Below, one piece after another: positions 8,306 to 16,407 of a DNA stretch of 64,000 nt. The notes below the pieces were generated by a model. That model saw only the letters and a list, made by a program, of their open reading frames with translations, was not told the DNA's origin and searched no databases. Source of the DNA: a bacterium 1xD42-67 (GTDB lineage Bacteria; Bacillota; Clostridia; Oscillospirales; Oscillospiraceae). Position 1 is the stretch's first letter. The number at the start of each line of letters is the position of its first letter. The translations under genes were made by a program, and so were the position numbers. The stretch spans positions 21,313-85,312 of the forward strand of contig RAYO01000019.1 of the NCBI GenBank assembly GCA_003612335.1, read 5' to 3'.

Positions 8306-8488
8306 TTGGACAAAAGATATGAAGTCCATTTGTGCAGAGGGTGTATTCAGGACTTGGAGGACTATTATCCCTACACCATCCCCAGGGAGCAGCTTCATAT
8401 CGTGGAGGTCACATTGGAGGAATGTGACAACTTCCACTTGGACGATTACAATGAGCGGATGCGCCAGCGCAACCCAGGATTTTTCTGA
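8306..8488 (+). CDS. Small acidic hypothetical protein
   Basis: The start is set at TTG 8306 because AGGAGGT lies 8 nt upstream. The ATG at 8249 falls inside the preceding hairpin. The 60-residue product has two cysteines in LCRGCIQDLEDYYP and a third in LEECDNF, and is acidic throughout. Function is unknown. Confidence 0.5.
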   Translation: MDKRYEVHLCRGCIQDLEDYYPYTIPREQLHIVEVTLEECDNFHLDDYNERMRQRNPGFF

Positions 8489-8502
8489 ATGGAGGTAGAG
8501 GG

Positions 8503-9093
8503 ATGAGCAGGATCAAGATCCAGCGTGTCAGTCCCGAACGACTTCGGCAGATCATAGAACGGTACGCTCCTCGTGGACTCTTTCTGGCAAAGGAAGGCCG
8601 CACATGGGTAGCGGTGGACAACACCACCAGGGACGCATGGACGGAAGAGTTCTCCCGGAAGCGTCAGGCCGTTCGCTGGCTGCGGGGCAAGTTCGAGGTC
8701 GGTGAGGCGGCAAAAGACTGGAACTGGGTCGATACCGCCGAAAAACTGATAGCTGCTGCGAACTGTCAGGGGTTGGAGATCAGCACCACCGAGGCTGATC
8801 TGATACTCGGCTATCTGGAGGGCCACGAATACAGCCTGATGGTGGATGCCGCTGGTAGGACGGTGCGGCACGATGATCAGTACGGATGCCGGCACAGAGG
8901 GGATGAGCCTTATTCTGTTCAGTCTGTCATCGAGTTCTGTCAGGAGATGAATGAGGACTTGATCCGGGGCGATGGTGCCTGGGAGAGATCGGACGAAAGC
9001 TATCTGTCTTTGCTTCGGCAGGATGAGCAAGCCCTTGCCGCACTGATGGTACGGATCGGCAAAAACTCTTACCAGACAAAGCAAAATATATGA
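8503..9093 (+). CDS. Hypothetical protein
   Basis: This 196-residue protein is preceded by GGAGGTAGAGGG and starts 14 nt after the previous stop. It is basic at the N-terminus (MSRIKIQRVSPERLRQIIERYAPRG), with a conserved-looking LFLAKEGRTWVAVDNTTRDAWTEEF segment. The latter pattern recurs in many Oscillospiraceae element genes; by eye I cannot name a family. It lies within a run of same-strand accessory genes. Confidence 0.6.
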   Translation: MSRIKIQRVSPERLRQIIERYAPRGLFLAKEGRTWVAVDNTTRDAWTEEFSRKRQAVRWLRGKFEVGEAAKDWNWVDTAEKLIAAANCQGLEISTTEADLILGYLEGHEYSLMVDAAGRTVRHDDQYGCRHRGDEPYSVQSVIEFCQEMNEDLIRGDGAWERSDESYLSLLRQDEQALAALMVRIGKNSYQTKQNI

Positions 9094-9105
9094 GGGGGTG
9101 TTGCT

Positions 9106-9477
9106 ATGCGTGTCTTAGTAGTTGAACCGGAGAGCAGACCGGAAGTGCGGGAGATCAACGATTCTCTCAAAGAGATGCAGGGTATCGTGGGCGGTCTGAT
9201 CCAGCCCATCTACCTCGATGATTCCGTTGCTCTGGTCTGCAATGACGAGGGAAGGCTGATGAACCTGCCAGCCAACCGTGGTCTTCGGAATAAAGACGGA
9301 CAGATGTACGACATCGTATTCGGGACCTTCTTCCTGTGTGGTGCTCCTGCCGACAGTGACCACTTTACCAGTCTGACCACAGAGCAGATCGAGCAGTACC
9401 GGAAGATGTTCTATACCCCTGAGATGTTCTGGGGCATGGACGGTTATATCGTCTGTCTGCCACTGGAGGTCGATTGA
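9106..9477 (+). CDS. DUF3846 domain protein
   Basis: The 123-residue protein matches DUF3846: [17 protein letters not shown] at the start, then [36 protein letters not shown] and [11 protein letters not shown]. These small proteins are frequent in phages, plasmids and antirestriction-rich islands of Firmicutes. No activity is established. The site GAGGGGGTG precedes the ATG. The stop lies 2 nt before the ATG of the BRCT gene, so the pair are co-translated. Confidence 0.8.
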   Translation: MRVLVVEPESRPEVREINDSLKEMQGIVGGLIQPIYLDDSVALVCNDEGRLMNLPANRGLRNKDGQMYDIVFGTFFLCGAPADSDHFTSLTTEQIEQYRKMFYTPEMFWGMDGYIVCLPLEVD

Positions 9478-9479
9478 CA

Positions 9480-9719
9480 ATGAACACTGATAATCCTTTC
9501 GTTGGAAAAACTATCGTTGTCACTGGTAAGCTAAAAAGCTACACCCGTGCTGCTATCAAGGCCCGGTTGTTGGAGCTGGGGGCCAAACCTGTATCCAAGG
9601 TGAGCAAGCGGACGGACTATCTGATCCTGGGAGAACGGCCTGGAAGTAAGCTGGTCAAGGCTCTGGCCCTGAAGATCACCATCTTGTCTGAGCGGGAATT
9701 TGAGGAAATGTCCAGATAA
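9480..9719 (+). CDS. Stand-alone BRCT-domain protein
   Basis: The 79-residue product is one BRCT domain ([20 protein letters not shown], then [29 protein letters not shown]). It clearly resembles the C-terminal BRCT of the ligase encoded at 11529 (TIVATGKLEHFTR, GEKPGSKLTKA). BRCT domains bind DNA ends or phosphoproteins. Small free BRCT proteins may act beside the element's own ligase or compete with chromosomal ligase. ATG 9480 is chosen over an in-frame TTG at 9474. The paralogy suggests duplication from the ligase, or a split ancestor. Confidence 0.85.
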   Translation: MNTDNPFVGKTIVVTGKLKSYTRAAIKARLLELGAKPVSKVSKRTDYLILGERPGSKLVKALALKITILSEREFEEMSR

Positions 9720-9738
9720 GGAAGGAGGGCGAGCAGAC

Positions 9739-10110
9739 ATGAAAGATGTACGGGCCCTTGAATTGAGTTGGTGCGAGGTATGCAGCATCGTGACAGAGGA
9801 GATCAAGGACATCCTGGATTTTCAGATCCAATGTAGGATCAATGTTGAGGAGGGCTCGTTCTGGGATGTGACATTCATCGGCCACCGTCTTTCCCTTGTC
9901 CAGCTCTGCCGACTGCTGCAAGCGACTCAAGCTACCTCGGAGGACTGGGAAGATGCCCTGCCTGATGAGGGTGGAGTAGATGTCGGCGGTATTGGGATCG
10001 TGCTGGCAGAGGACCTGATCTCACGACATCTGAAGCTCACCTGGGAACACCATCTAATCACCGAGGACAGCTTGTGGCTGGTCGGTGTGACCAAGGACGA
10101 AGATCAGTGA
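9739..10110 (+). CDS. Hypothetical protein
   Basis: This 123-residue acidic protein starts at ATG 9739, with AAGGAGGG at 9721-9728. An upstream in-frame ATG lies inside the BRCT gene and is less likely. The mix of predicted helices and strands (FWDVTFIGHRLSLVQLCRLLQ) gives no recognised family. It precedes a large dyad-symmetric intergenic structure. Confidence 0.5.
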   Translation: MKDVRALELSWCEVCSIVTEEIKDILDFQIQCRINVEEGSFWDVTFIGHRLSLVQLCRLLQATQATSEDWEDALPDEGGVDVGGIGIVLAEDLISRHLKLTWEHHLITEDSLWLVGVTKDEDQ

Positions 10111-10115
10111 TTCCA

Positions 10116-10236
10116 TGCGGGAGCGGCTGCTCAGAGAAGTTTTCGCTAACCGGCAGCAGCAAATATGTAAATATAAGGATCCACTATGGAGAAACGCTGC
10201 GGTTCGCGAAAAGTTATCTGACTTGCCGCTCCCGCA
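10116..10236. repeat. Long imperfect inverted repeat (about 120 nt)
   Basis: A perfect 12-bp outer arm pair (10116-10127 with 10225-10236) encloses a second, nearly matching arm pair (about 10131-10156 with 10195-10220) around a 38-nt AT-rich loop. The whole intergenic region before the DUF3560 gene can thus fold into one long, interrupted hairpin. It could be a structured leader RNA, a replication or transfer origin, or a small non-autonomous element. The pairing is seen directly; the role is not. Confidence 0.7.
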
Positions 10237-10279
10237 GCATTTCTCCTACATTTATCTATCTTTGGAGGTGGAATCTGAA

Positions 10280-11566
10280 ATGAATCAGTACATCTTTAAC
10301 CTGGAGACAACGAAGATCGAGCTCCACTTTGAGAAGTCCGAGTACGCCGCTCTGACCATGGAGCAGAAGTCTGATCTGAAGAGTGCGTTCCTCTGGAGCC
10401 GTGCTGGAGGATGCTGGGTGAGCAGGGCCAAGGAGCCGAACCTGTGGAGGGCGAAGCAGGTCGCTGCCAAGCTGGGGTTCACCGAGGAGCAGCGTCAGGG
10501 TGAACGTCTGTCCTTCTCTGAACAGGTGGATCGTCAGGCAGATCGAGCAGAGCGACGTGCTGAACGCTATGAGCAGTACGCCGGGAATGCCGCTCGGAGG
10601 GGTGAAGCTTTGCAGAAGCCTCTCGAACATATGCGAGGTGATACAGCCTTCTTCACCCAGCCGATCATCGCTGGTCATGCTGGCAGTCAGGCATTTGCCC
10701 GCCGGCGTGAGAAGATGTTCGCTCAGTATGAGAAGGGCTTTGAAGAGTATCGTAAGAGTGGTTATTTCCAGGATAGAGCGAAGACCGCCAGAGCAACGGC
10801 AGATGGCGCCAAGTACCGGGATGTTGCTTATCTTGACCGTCGTATCAAGGAGTGCAAGCGTGAGATCAAGGCCAGGAAGAAGAACGTCATCCACTATGAG
10901 GAAACTCTGTCTGCCATTGAGAACGGCGAGAAGCAATCGGGAATCGATGACACTCCGATCACTGCCGAGATGGTCACTGGCTGGATGGAGCACGAGTATG
11001 AACTGATTGAGAAGGCCATGGACAAGCAGGGGTTCTTGGAAGCCTGTGTTGACCAGTGCGGGGGCATCCAATTCAGCAGAGACAATATTAAGGTAGGCTA
11101 TCATGTCAAAGTCAAAGGTGACAGATATGCCGAGGTCATCAGTGCCGGTCCTCAGAACATCACCTACCGTATCTTGGCCGGGGGTGCGAAGGGCATGGTT
11201 CTCACAGCCGCCTATGCGAAGATCACCGAGGTTGTCCAGGCTGCCGAACAGACGGAGACGCACCCTTTCACTGTGGGCGAACGGTTCATAGCAGAGCAGT
11301 ACGTCCGTGACGGCGATTCACTCAAATGGAGCCGTGTCCGCACTACCTATGAGATTGTCAAGATCAACGCCAAGACGATCCAGTTGAAACCCATTGACAG
11401 AGATGGGAAGATCATCACCCGTAGGCCAAAGAAGTCTTACAACGGCAGATGGTGTTTCACTCTGGATGATAACTACTACAATACATTCTACAAGTCGGAA
11501 AGTGCCACAGCCGAGAAAATCGTAAAGGATGGTGAAGAAAATGCAGAAAAAGCAAGTGAAGCCTGA
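10280..11566 (+). CDS. DUF3560 domain protein
   Basis: The 428-residue protein starts at ATG 10280 with GGAGGTGG upstream. The upstream extension to 10115 lies in the dyad region. An N-terminal domain (LHFEKSEYAALTMEQKSDLKSAFLWSR) is followed by a helical DUF3560 segment with arginine- and alanine-rich heptads (QADRAERRAERYEQYAGNAARRGEAL). A beta-rich C-terminal half with repeated TYRIL/TYEIVKI segments follows. DUF3560 proteins occur in mobile elements, and their function is unknown. The 3' end overlaps the ligase gene by 38 nt, so the two are co-expressed. Confidence 0.82.
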   Translation: MNQYIFNLETTKIELHFEKSEYAALTMEQKSDLKSAFLWSRAGGCWVSRAKEPNLWRAKQVAAKLGFTEEQRQGERLSFSEQVDRQADRAERRAERYEQYAGNAARRGEALQKPLEHMRGDTAFFTQPIIAGHAGSQAFARRREKMFAQYEKGFEEYRKSGYFQDRAKTARATADGAKYRDVAYLDRRIKECKREIKARKKNVIHYEETLSAIENGEKQSGIDDTPITAEMVTGWMEHEYELIEKAMDKQGFLEACVDQCGGIQFSRDNIKVGYHVKVKGDRYAEVISAGPQNITYRILAGGAKGMVLTAAYAKITEVVQAAEQTETHPFTVGERFIAEQYVRDGDSLKWSRVRTTYEIVKINAKTIQLKPIDRDGKIITRRPKKSYNGRWCFTLDDNYYNTFYKSESATAEKIVKDGEENAEKASEA

Positions 11567-13574
11567 TAGTGCCAGTGCTCAACGGATCGCTGAGTTGGTT
11601 TCGACCCTCAACCGTTACCGGCACGAATACTACAATCTCGCAAAACCCAGCGTGTCCGATGCGGTCTATGACAGGCTCTTTGATGAACTGGCGGCGTTGG
11701 AGCATAAAACGGGGATCGTTCTCAGCAATTCCCCCACGCAGACCGTAGGCTATACCCCTGTGAGTGCGCTGCGGAAGGTCAAGCACACCACTCCGCTCCT
11801 GAGCCTGGACAAGACCAAACAGGTTGATGATCTGATTTCTATGATCGCTGCGGCTCCGGCCCTGCTCATGCTGAAGCTGGATGGCCTGACAATTAAACTT
11901 TGCTATGAAAATGGGGTGTTAGTCGAGGCATCCACCCGTGGGGATGGTGAAACTGGCGAGGATGTGACCCACAACGTCCCGGTGTTCTGCAATGTACCAC
12001 TGAAAATTCCTAACAAAAAGAGGCTTGTTATCACAGGAGAGGGCCTGATCCATACTGACGACTTCGAGCAGATGAAGGACTCCGAGGACAAGGACATCAA
12101 AAATGCCCGGAATCTGGCCGCTGGCTCTATTCGGCTGCTTGATCCGTCCGTCTGCAAAGACCGCTGTGTTTACTTCTATGCTTTCAATGTGATTGAGGGC
12201 ATGGATACCCTTGGCGTCAATGCCGACAGCCGAAGATGGCTTCTGGAAGATCTGGACGCACTTGGTTTTGAAACCTGTCCGTTCATACGGCTAGAAAAGA
12301 ACATGTCTCCGGCAGAGATGGAGAACAAGATTCAACATCTGAGGTCTACCGCCAATATCGAAAAGCTGCCCATTGATGGGATCGTGCTGCGCTATGACAG
12401 TATTTCCTTCTCCAAGACGCTGGGGAGGACGGGGCATCACTACAAGGACGGTATCGCGTTCAAGTTTGAGGACGATATGGTGGAAACAGTTTTCCGCTCC
12501 ATCGAGTGGACCCCCAACCGCTCCGGTGAAATCGCCCCGGTCGCCCTGTTCGATCCTGTGGAAATCGACGGCTGTACTGTGTCGAGGGCCAGTCTGCACA
12601 ACCTGTCCTTCATCAAGGACTTAGAGCTGCATCCGGGTTGCCGTATCCTGGTTTCCAAGCGCAACATGATAATTCCCCATATCGAGGATAATCTTGACCG
12701 GGGCCGCTATGCCCCCAGCCTGATTCCGAAACGGTGTCCCTGCTGCGGAAAAGCTACGAGGATCTACGCCCGGTCTGGCGGGAAAGGCGGACAGGTGGCA
12801 ACGCTCCACTGTGATAATCCTGACTGCGGCAATCAGACACTTCGCAAATTCGTCCACTTCGTCGGGAAGAAGGCTATGGATATTTCCGGCATTTCAGAAG
12901 CGATTCTGGATAAGTTTATTTCCGAGGGATTCCTGACTACCTACCAAGACCTCTACCATCTGGATAGATACCGCAATCAGATCATACGCATAGAGGGTTT
13001 CGGTGTCAAGTCCTACGAAAAGTTGCAGAAGTCCATCAACACCAGCAGAAAAACGACTTTCGCACGGTATCTGGTGGCTATGGATATTCCCATGATTGGA
13101 AGGACCGCAAGCAGAGCGTTGGACAACTACTTTGACAGTAGTTTGGACGATTTCGAGAAAGCAGCTACAAGCGGCTTCGACTTTACTGTGCTACCGGACT
13201 TCGGCGCAACTTTGAGCGGAAACATTCACGATTGGTTCCATATGCCGGAGAACCTTGAACTGTGGAGAACCCTTCGGGGAGAATTTACATTTGAAAACAA
13301 GAAGGAGAGTATCACGATGGAGAACAAAAACAGTGTAACCTACAGCCCCTTCTACGGCTGCACCATCGTTGCCACTGGCAAGCTGGAGCACTTCACCCGT
13401 GACGGCATCAACAGCAAGATCATCAGCCTCGGGGCCACCGCTGGCAGTTCCGTGACCCGCAAGACCAGCTACCTCATCTGCGGGGAGAAACCCGGCAGCA
13501 AGCTCACCAAGGCTCGGGAGCTGGGTATCCCTGTCCTGACCGAGCAGGAATTCTTGGATATGATCCCTGCATAA
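11529..13574 (+). CDS. ligA: NAD-dependent DNA ligase (element-encoded)
   Basis: The 681-residue protein is full length for LigA. In order it has: an NAD-binding Ia domain with YRHEYYNLAKPSVSDAVYDRLFDEL; the adenylation motif LKLDG with Lys116; the STRGDGETGEDVTHN motif; an OB fold; a four-cysteine zinc finger (CPCC then CDNPDC); helix-hairpin-helix repeats; and a C-terminal BRCT. It seals nicks using NAD+. ATG 11541 is an alternative start. At 13317 an in-frame ATG has AAGGAGAG 7 nt upstream, exactly before the BRCT domain, so an 85-residue free BRCT could also be made. The host presumably has its own chromosomal ligA. Confidence 0.92.
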   Translation: MVKKMQKKQVKPDSASAQRIAELVSTLNRYRHEYYNLAKPSVSDAVYDRLFDELAALEHKTGIVLSNSPTQTVGYTPVSALRKVKHTTPLLSLDKTKQVDDLISMIAAAPALLMLKLDGLTIKLCYENGVLVEASTRGDGETGEDVTHNVPVFCNVPLKIPNKKRLVITGEGLIHTDDFEQMKDSEDKDIKNARNLAAGSIRLLDPSVCKDRCVYFYAFNVIEGMDTLGVNADSRRWLLEDLDALGFETCPFIRLEKNMSPAEMENKIQHLRSTANIEKLPIDGIVLRYDSISFSKTLGRTGHHYKDGIAFKFEDDMVETVFRSIEWTPNRSGEIAPVALFDPVEIDGCTVSRASLHNLSFIKDLELHPGCRILVSKRNMIIPHIEDNLDRGRYAPSLIPKRCPCCGKATRIYARSGGKGGQVATLHCDNPDCGNQTLRKFVHFVGKKAMDISGISEAILDKFISEGFLTTYQDLYHLDRYRNQIIRIEGFGVKSYEKLQKSINTSRKTTFARYLVAMDIPMIGRTASRALDNYFDSSLDDFEKAATSGFDFTVLPDFGATLSGNIHDWFHMPENLELWRTLRGEFTFENKKESITMENKNSVTYSPFYGCTIVATGKLEHFTRDGINSKIISLGATAGSSVTRKTSYLICGEKPGSKLTKARELGIPVLTEQEFLDMIPA

Positions 13575-13627
13575 ACTGTCAGATTGAAGGCGCTGAAATC
13601 ATTATACAGTCTATCTGCTAAGACCAC

Positions 13628-13660
13628 GCTGCCCCGGTAAATTCCGGGGCAGCATTTTAT
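13628..13660 (+). terminator. Rho-independent terminator after ligA
   Basis: A perfect 10-bp GC-rich stem (13628-13637 with 13644-13653) with a 6-nt AT loop is followed by ATTTTATTTAT. Confidence 0.88.
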
Positions 13661-13680
13661 TTATGAAGGAGATTGATGTT

Positions 13681-14040
13681 ATGAGTCACGAGTGGGGAAA
13701 TTACCCGGAAAACTTCACCCCGAAGATGTACTGGGGTGCCAGGGCCATCCTTGAACGGGATAGTAGTGGTCCCGGAAAGGCGTTGTACCTTCTGCATGAT
13801 CGTCAGAGCTTTGAGCAGTTGGATGGGAGCCAAAGGGATCAGGATGTGTTCTTTAACTGGATCAACACAAAGGCCCTGCCCGAACTGAGACGCCTTGCTA
13901 GAGAAAACCGATTCTATGAGTGGAAGGATCTGGTGACGATCCAGTCCGAGGATGGTTCATTCATGTGCCAGGCAACGCCGAAGAATAGCGGTGGTGAGTA
14001 TCTATATATCGGCTGCTGGGAGGTAAATTCGGAGAAATGA
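13681..14040 (+). CDS. Hypothetical protein
   Basis: The start is ATG 13681, with AAGGAGA 8 nt upstream. The 119-residue product has an aromatic-rich N-terminus (HEWGNYPENFTPKMYWGARAIL) and a C-terminal WKDLVTIQSEDGSFMCQATP segment. No family is recognised. The stop overlaps the next start (ATGA), so the two are translationally coupled. Confidence 0.55.
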   Translation: MSHEWGNYPENFTPKMYWGARAILERDSSGPGKALYLLHDRQSFEQLDGSQRDQDVFFNWINTKALPELRRLARENRFYEWKDLVTIQSEDGSFMCQATPKNSGGEYLYIGCWEVNSEK

Positions 14041-14498
14041 AATACTACAGTACGCAGCGTCCTGTTGCTCCGGGTACGTTCCCGATACCGGATGGCAACA
14101 AGGTTATCGAAATTGTCAACTTTGATGAGCGGCAGTATTGCAGGGAAGCTGGCCGTGACTGCTGGGGCTACATTGAATATGAACATCCTCTGAGCGAGAA
14201 ACAGGCTGTGGACTACGAACTTGTCCGGGAGCAGCTTCTGGATTTCACACAGCGGTACATGGCGGGTGCGGGGACATCAGTTTTCCGCACCTTTGCCACA
14301 GCGGCGGAACTCAACGAGTGGTTCGACGCACAAACCCCAGAGGAGCGGCACTTCTGCCGCCTCTATGACCGGGTAAGGATGGTGCATATCCTCGGCTGCC
14401 GCTATATGTGGCTCAAGCCGGAGGAACGGTGGACAGACGAGCCGCATGGCAGTTTTCCCGGCCCATCGCTGCTTTCCAGAGAAGAACCTTGGAACTGA
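14037..14498 (+). CDS. Hypothetical protein
   Basis: This 153-residue protein overlaps the preceding gene by 4 nt. It contains acidic and aromatic stretches (VNFDERQYCREAGRDCWGYIEYEHPLSE) and a conserved-looking DAQTPEERHFCRLYDRV segment. No signal peptide or transmembrane segment is visible. It is the second gene of a three-gene unit with unknown products. Confidence 0.55.
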   Translation: MKYYSTQRPVAPGTFPIPDGNKVIEIVNFDERQYCREAGRDCWGYIEYEHPLSEKQAVDYELVREQLLDFTQRYMAGAGTSVFRTFATAAELNEWFDAQTPEERHFCRLYDRVRMVHILGCRYMWLKPEERWTDEPHGSFPGPSLLSREEPWN

Positions 14499-14513
14499 AT
14501 GGAGGGTATAAAC

Positions 14514-15143
14514 ATGGATACCTATAGAATACCGCTTGTTTGGCAGATGTACGGCCACTGTCACGTTGAAGCAAACTCACTCAAAGATGCGATCAAAATT
14601 GCACTGGGGCCTGACACGCCGCTTCCCGATAGTTCCTATGTTGACGACTCCGTTGCCGTTGATTATGAAGTCCTTGAACTGGATCAGGGCAAGAAGAACC
14701 GCACACTGACAAAGCAGGAGTTGAAGTTGCAGCTCCAACAGGGCCACACGCTCAATGACCTGTTGGCATTTGGTCCCGGCCAGGACTGTGAGATATTCAA
14801 GGCTGATAAGTTCTATCCTGGGGATGTGGTGATCTATGTTCCTGATGTGGCCTTGAATCATGTTCCGCTTGATCGTCCCATTACAGCTCCGGAGGAATTG
14901 GAAGAAGTTTTAAGCCATTACTACACAGGTCAGGACTTCATCGACGAGTGCGGCGGTGATGCAGAGAAGGCCGAGCGCCTGTTTTGTTATTGCGACTGGC
15001 AGCATCCATCCTCCGCAATAGACGAGTTGGCCGATGACGATGAAGACGCCGACAACTACGCAGCTCTGTCCAGCACAGACGGCGATTACAGCCCGGCCAA
15101 TCCGTGGAATGCGCCTGGAATGAGAGTATCAGATTTTATATAA
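14514..15143 (+). CDS. Hypothetical acidic protein
   Basis: The 209-residue protein starts at ATG 14514 with GGAGGG upstream. The N-terminal 60 residues (VWQMYGHCHVEANSLKDAIKIAL then DSSYVDDSVAVDYEVLE) resemble a compact domain seen at the start of many element proteins. The C-terminus is very acidic (DELADDDEDADNY). No family was identified. Its stop lies at the edge of the res-like repeat array. Confidence 0.55.
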   Translation: MDTYRIPLVWQMYGHCHVEANSLKDAIKIALGPDTPLPDSSYVDDSVAVDYEVLELDQGKKNRTLTKQELKLQLQQGHTLNDLLAFGPGQDCEIFKADKFYPGDVVIYVPDVALNHVPLDRPITAPEELEEVLSHYYTGQDFIDECGGDAEKAERLFCYCDWQHPSSAIDELADDDEDADNYAALSSTDGDYSPANPWNAPGMRVSDFI

Positions 15144-15252
15144 GCGTCCCGCTAAGGTACACTCAAACGGGACATTGAAAAAGCGTCCCACTAGAGCTGG
15201 TTTTCTCGTTCTGGGACGTCCCGGAACGAAAGCCGACTCTAATGAGACATTT
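15142..15252. promoter_or_regulatory. res-like array of inverted repeats upstream of the resolvase gene
   Basis: Four related arms of the type AARYGTCYCRYTA occur as two inverted pairs. Pair one runs 15142-15176 (35 bp long). Pair two runs 15181-15252 and holds an inner near-palindrome at 15206-15229 centred on GGGACGTCCC. Inverted 12-bp TGTC-type motifs with variable spacers are how Tn3-family resolvases recognise res subsites. The resolvase gene starts 25 nt downstream, so this is a likely recombination site and autoregulatory operator. The repeats are seen; the function is inference. Confidence 0.6.
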
Positions 15253-15276
15253 ACTTCTAATATGAGAGGGCTGGAT

Positions 15277-15861
15277 ATGAAGATTGGCTATATCAGGGTC
15301 AGCACCCAGGAGCAGAACACCATCCGGCAGGAAGTCCTGATGGAATCCCTGGGTGTGGATGAAGTCTACATCGACCGAATGAGCGGCAAGAATACCAACC
15401 GTCCAGAACTGCAACGGATGATGGAGTATGTTCGCCGTGGGGATACCGTGATCGTGGAGAGTATCAGCCGTTTCGCCAGGAATACCCGTGATCTGCTGGA
15501 CTTGGTGGAGCGGTTGACGGCCAAGGGTGTTGAGTTCGTCAGCAAGAAGGAAGCCATCGACACCACGACGCCTACGGGGAAGTTCATGCTCACTATCTTT
15601 GGGGCTGTGGCAGAGCTGGAGCGGGAGTACATCCTGCAACGTCAGCGGGAAGGCATCGCCATTGCCAAGGAGCAGGGAAAGTACACTGGGAGGAAAGCCA
15701 AGCAGCCGCCAGACTTTGATCGTGTGGTCGGCCAGTGGCGCAGAGGCGAGATCACAGCGGTTGAGGCTATGCGAACGTTGAAGATGAGTAAGACCACGTT
15801 TTACCGCAGAGTGCAGCAAACTGCCAATCGTTCTGTGGGGAAGAATCAGGTTCAGCCATAG
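15277..15861 (+). CDS. Small serine recombinase (resolvase/invertase family)
   Basis: The 194-residue protein has the N-terminal catalytic domain: IGYIRVSTQEQNT with nucleophilic Ser9, then RPELQRMMEYVRRGDTVIVESISRFARNTRDLLDLV with the SRxxRN arginines, and the E-helix region GKFMLTIFGAVAELER. A C-terminal HTH (ITAVEAMRTLKMSKTTFYRRV) follows. Its size is that of Tn3-type resolvases, so it is not the large serine recombinase expected to excise a skin element. It probably resolves dimers or cointegrates of the element. The start at 15277 fits the family N-terminus; upstream in-frame sequence lies in the res-like array. Confidence 0.92.
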   Translation: MKIGYIRVSTQEQNTIRQEVLMESLGVDEVYIDRMSGKNTNRPELQRMMEYVRRGDTVIVESISRFARNTRDLLDLVERLTAKGVEFVSKKEAIDTTTPTGKFMLTIFGAVAELEREYILQRQREGIAIAKEQGKYTGRKAKQPPDFDRVVGQWRRGEITAVEAMRTLKMSKTTFYRRVQQTANRSVGKNQVQP

Positions 15862-16149
15862 ACGAGTGTGATGGGCAGGGGATGAGCAAGCGCCCATCCT
15901 TTGCCCTTCACGATTATTTTTGGATATGCCCCTACAGAAACGCAAATTCATCTGCAACATATCGCTGGGAAACAGTGGCAGCAACACACCTCTCCGTGTC
16001 ACCGTATATACAGCATAGAAATAGTAGCCGCTCACAACCGTTCTGCAAAAAATTTACAAGGGATGTGATTGCTGATCGTACTCGTGAGGGGGTGAAGCCA
16101 GCCCGGACCGGAGGGAAGATGGAAGGAAGACCCAAAGCAGATCTAATTT
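15862..16149. other. Non-coding stretch after the resolvase gene
   Basis: This stretch shows no convincing gene. An open frame at 15882-16151 has biased, repetitive composition and no protein-like pattern. The region could be a decayed gene or spacer between modules. Confidence 0.4.
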
Positions 16150-16360
16150 AGGTGCCACATCCTGTTAGGTGCGCCATCCGTTTGCGACACGATTGACATT
16201 TCATTCCCCATGAAATATAATCCTCCATATCATTGAAAGATGCTTTGATGAACGCATAATCGTTAGGCTGACGATACTTGCCTTCACTGAAATGCCTGAT
16301 CACACTTCGCTGCGAGAAAGACGACACCGGGGTCGCATATCAAGAGTCCCCAGTCGTCTT
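16150..16360 (+). promoter_or_regulatory. Tandem repeats, consensus promoter and leader hairpin for the 612-aa gene
   Basis: Two imperfect tandem 16-17 bp repeats (16150-16166 and 16167-16182, core AGGTGC and CCATCC-like) directly precede TTGACA (16193-16198) and TATAAT (16216-16221) with a 17-bp spacer, a perfect sigma-A consensus. The leader of about 180 nt contains a hairpin pairing AAGACGAC (16318-16325) with GTCGTCTT (16353-16360) plus an inner GGGG-CCCC pair. The repeats suit an operator and the leader hairpin suits post-transcriptional control; both roles are inferred. Confidence 0.7.
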
Positions 16361-16407
16361 CACACAGATACCATTTTGCAAAATTCCATCTTGGAGGTTA
16401 CAATTTA

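Noticed and set aside
15277..15861. The resolvase as the sigK excisase
   Set aside because: It has 194 residues, the size of Tn3-type resolvases, whereas SpoIVCA-type sigK recombinases are large serine recombinases of about 500 residues.
15882..16151. An 89-codon plus-strand frame after the resolvase gene
   Set aside because: Low-complexity and unusual composition, poor ribosome site, and overlap with the operator-like repeats before the next promoter.
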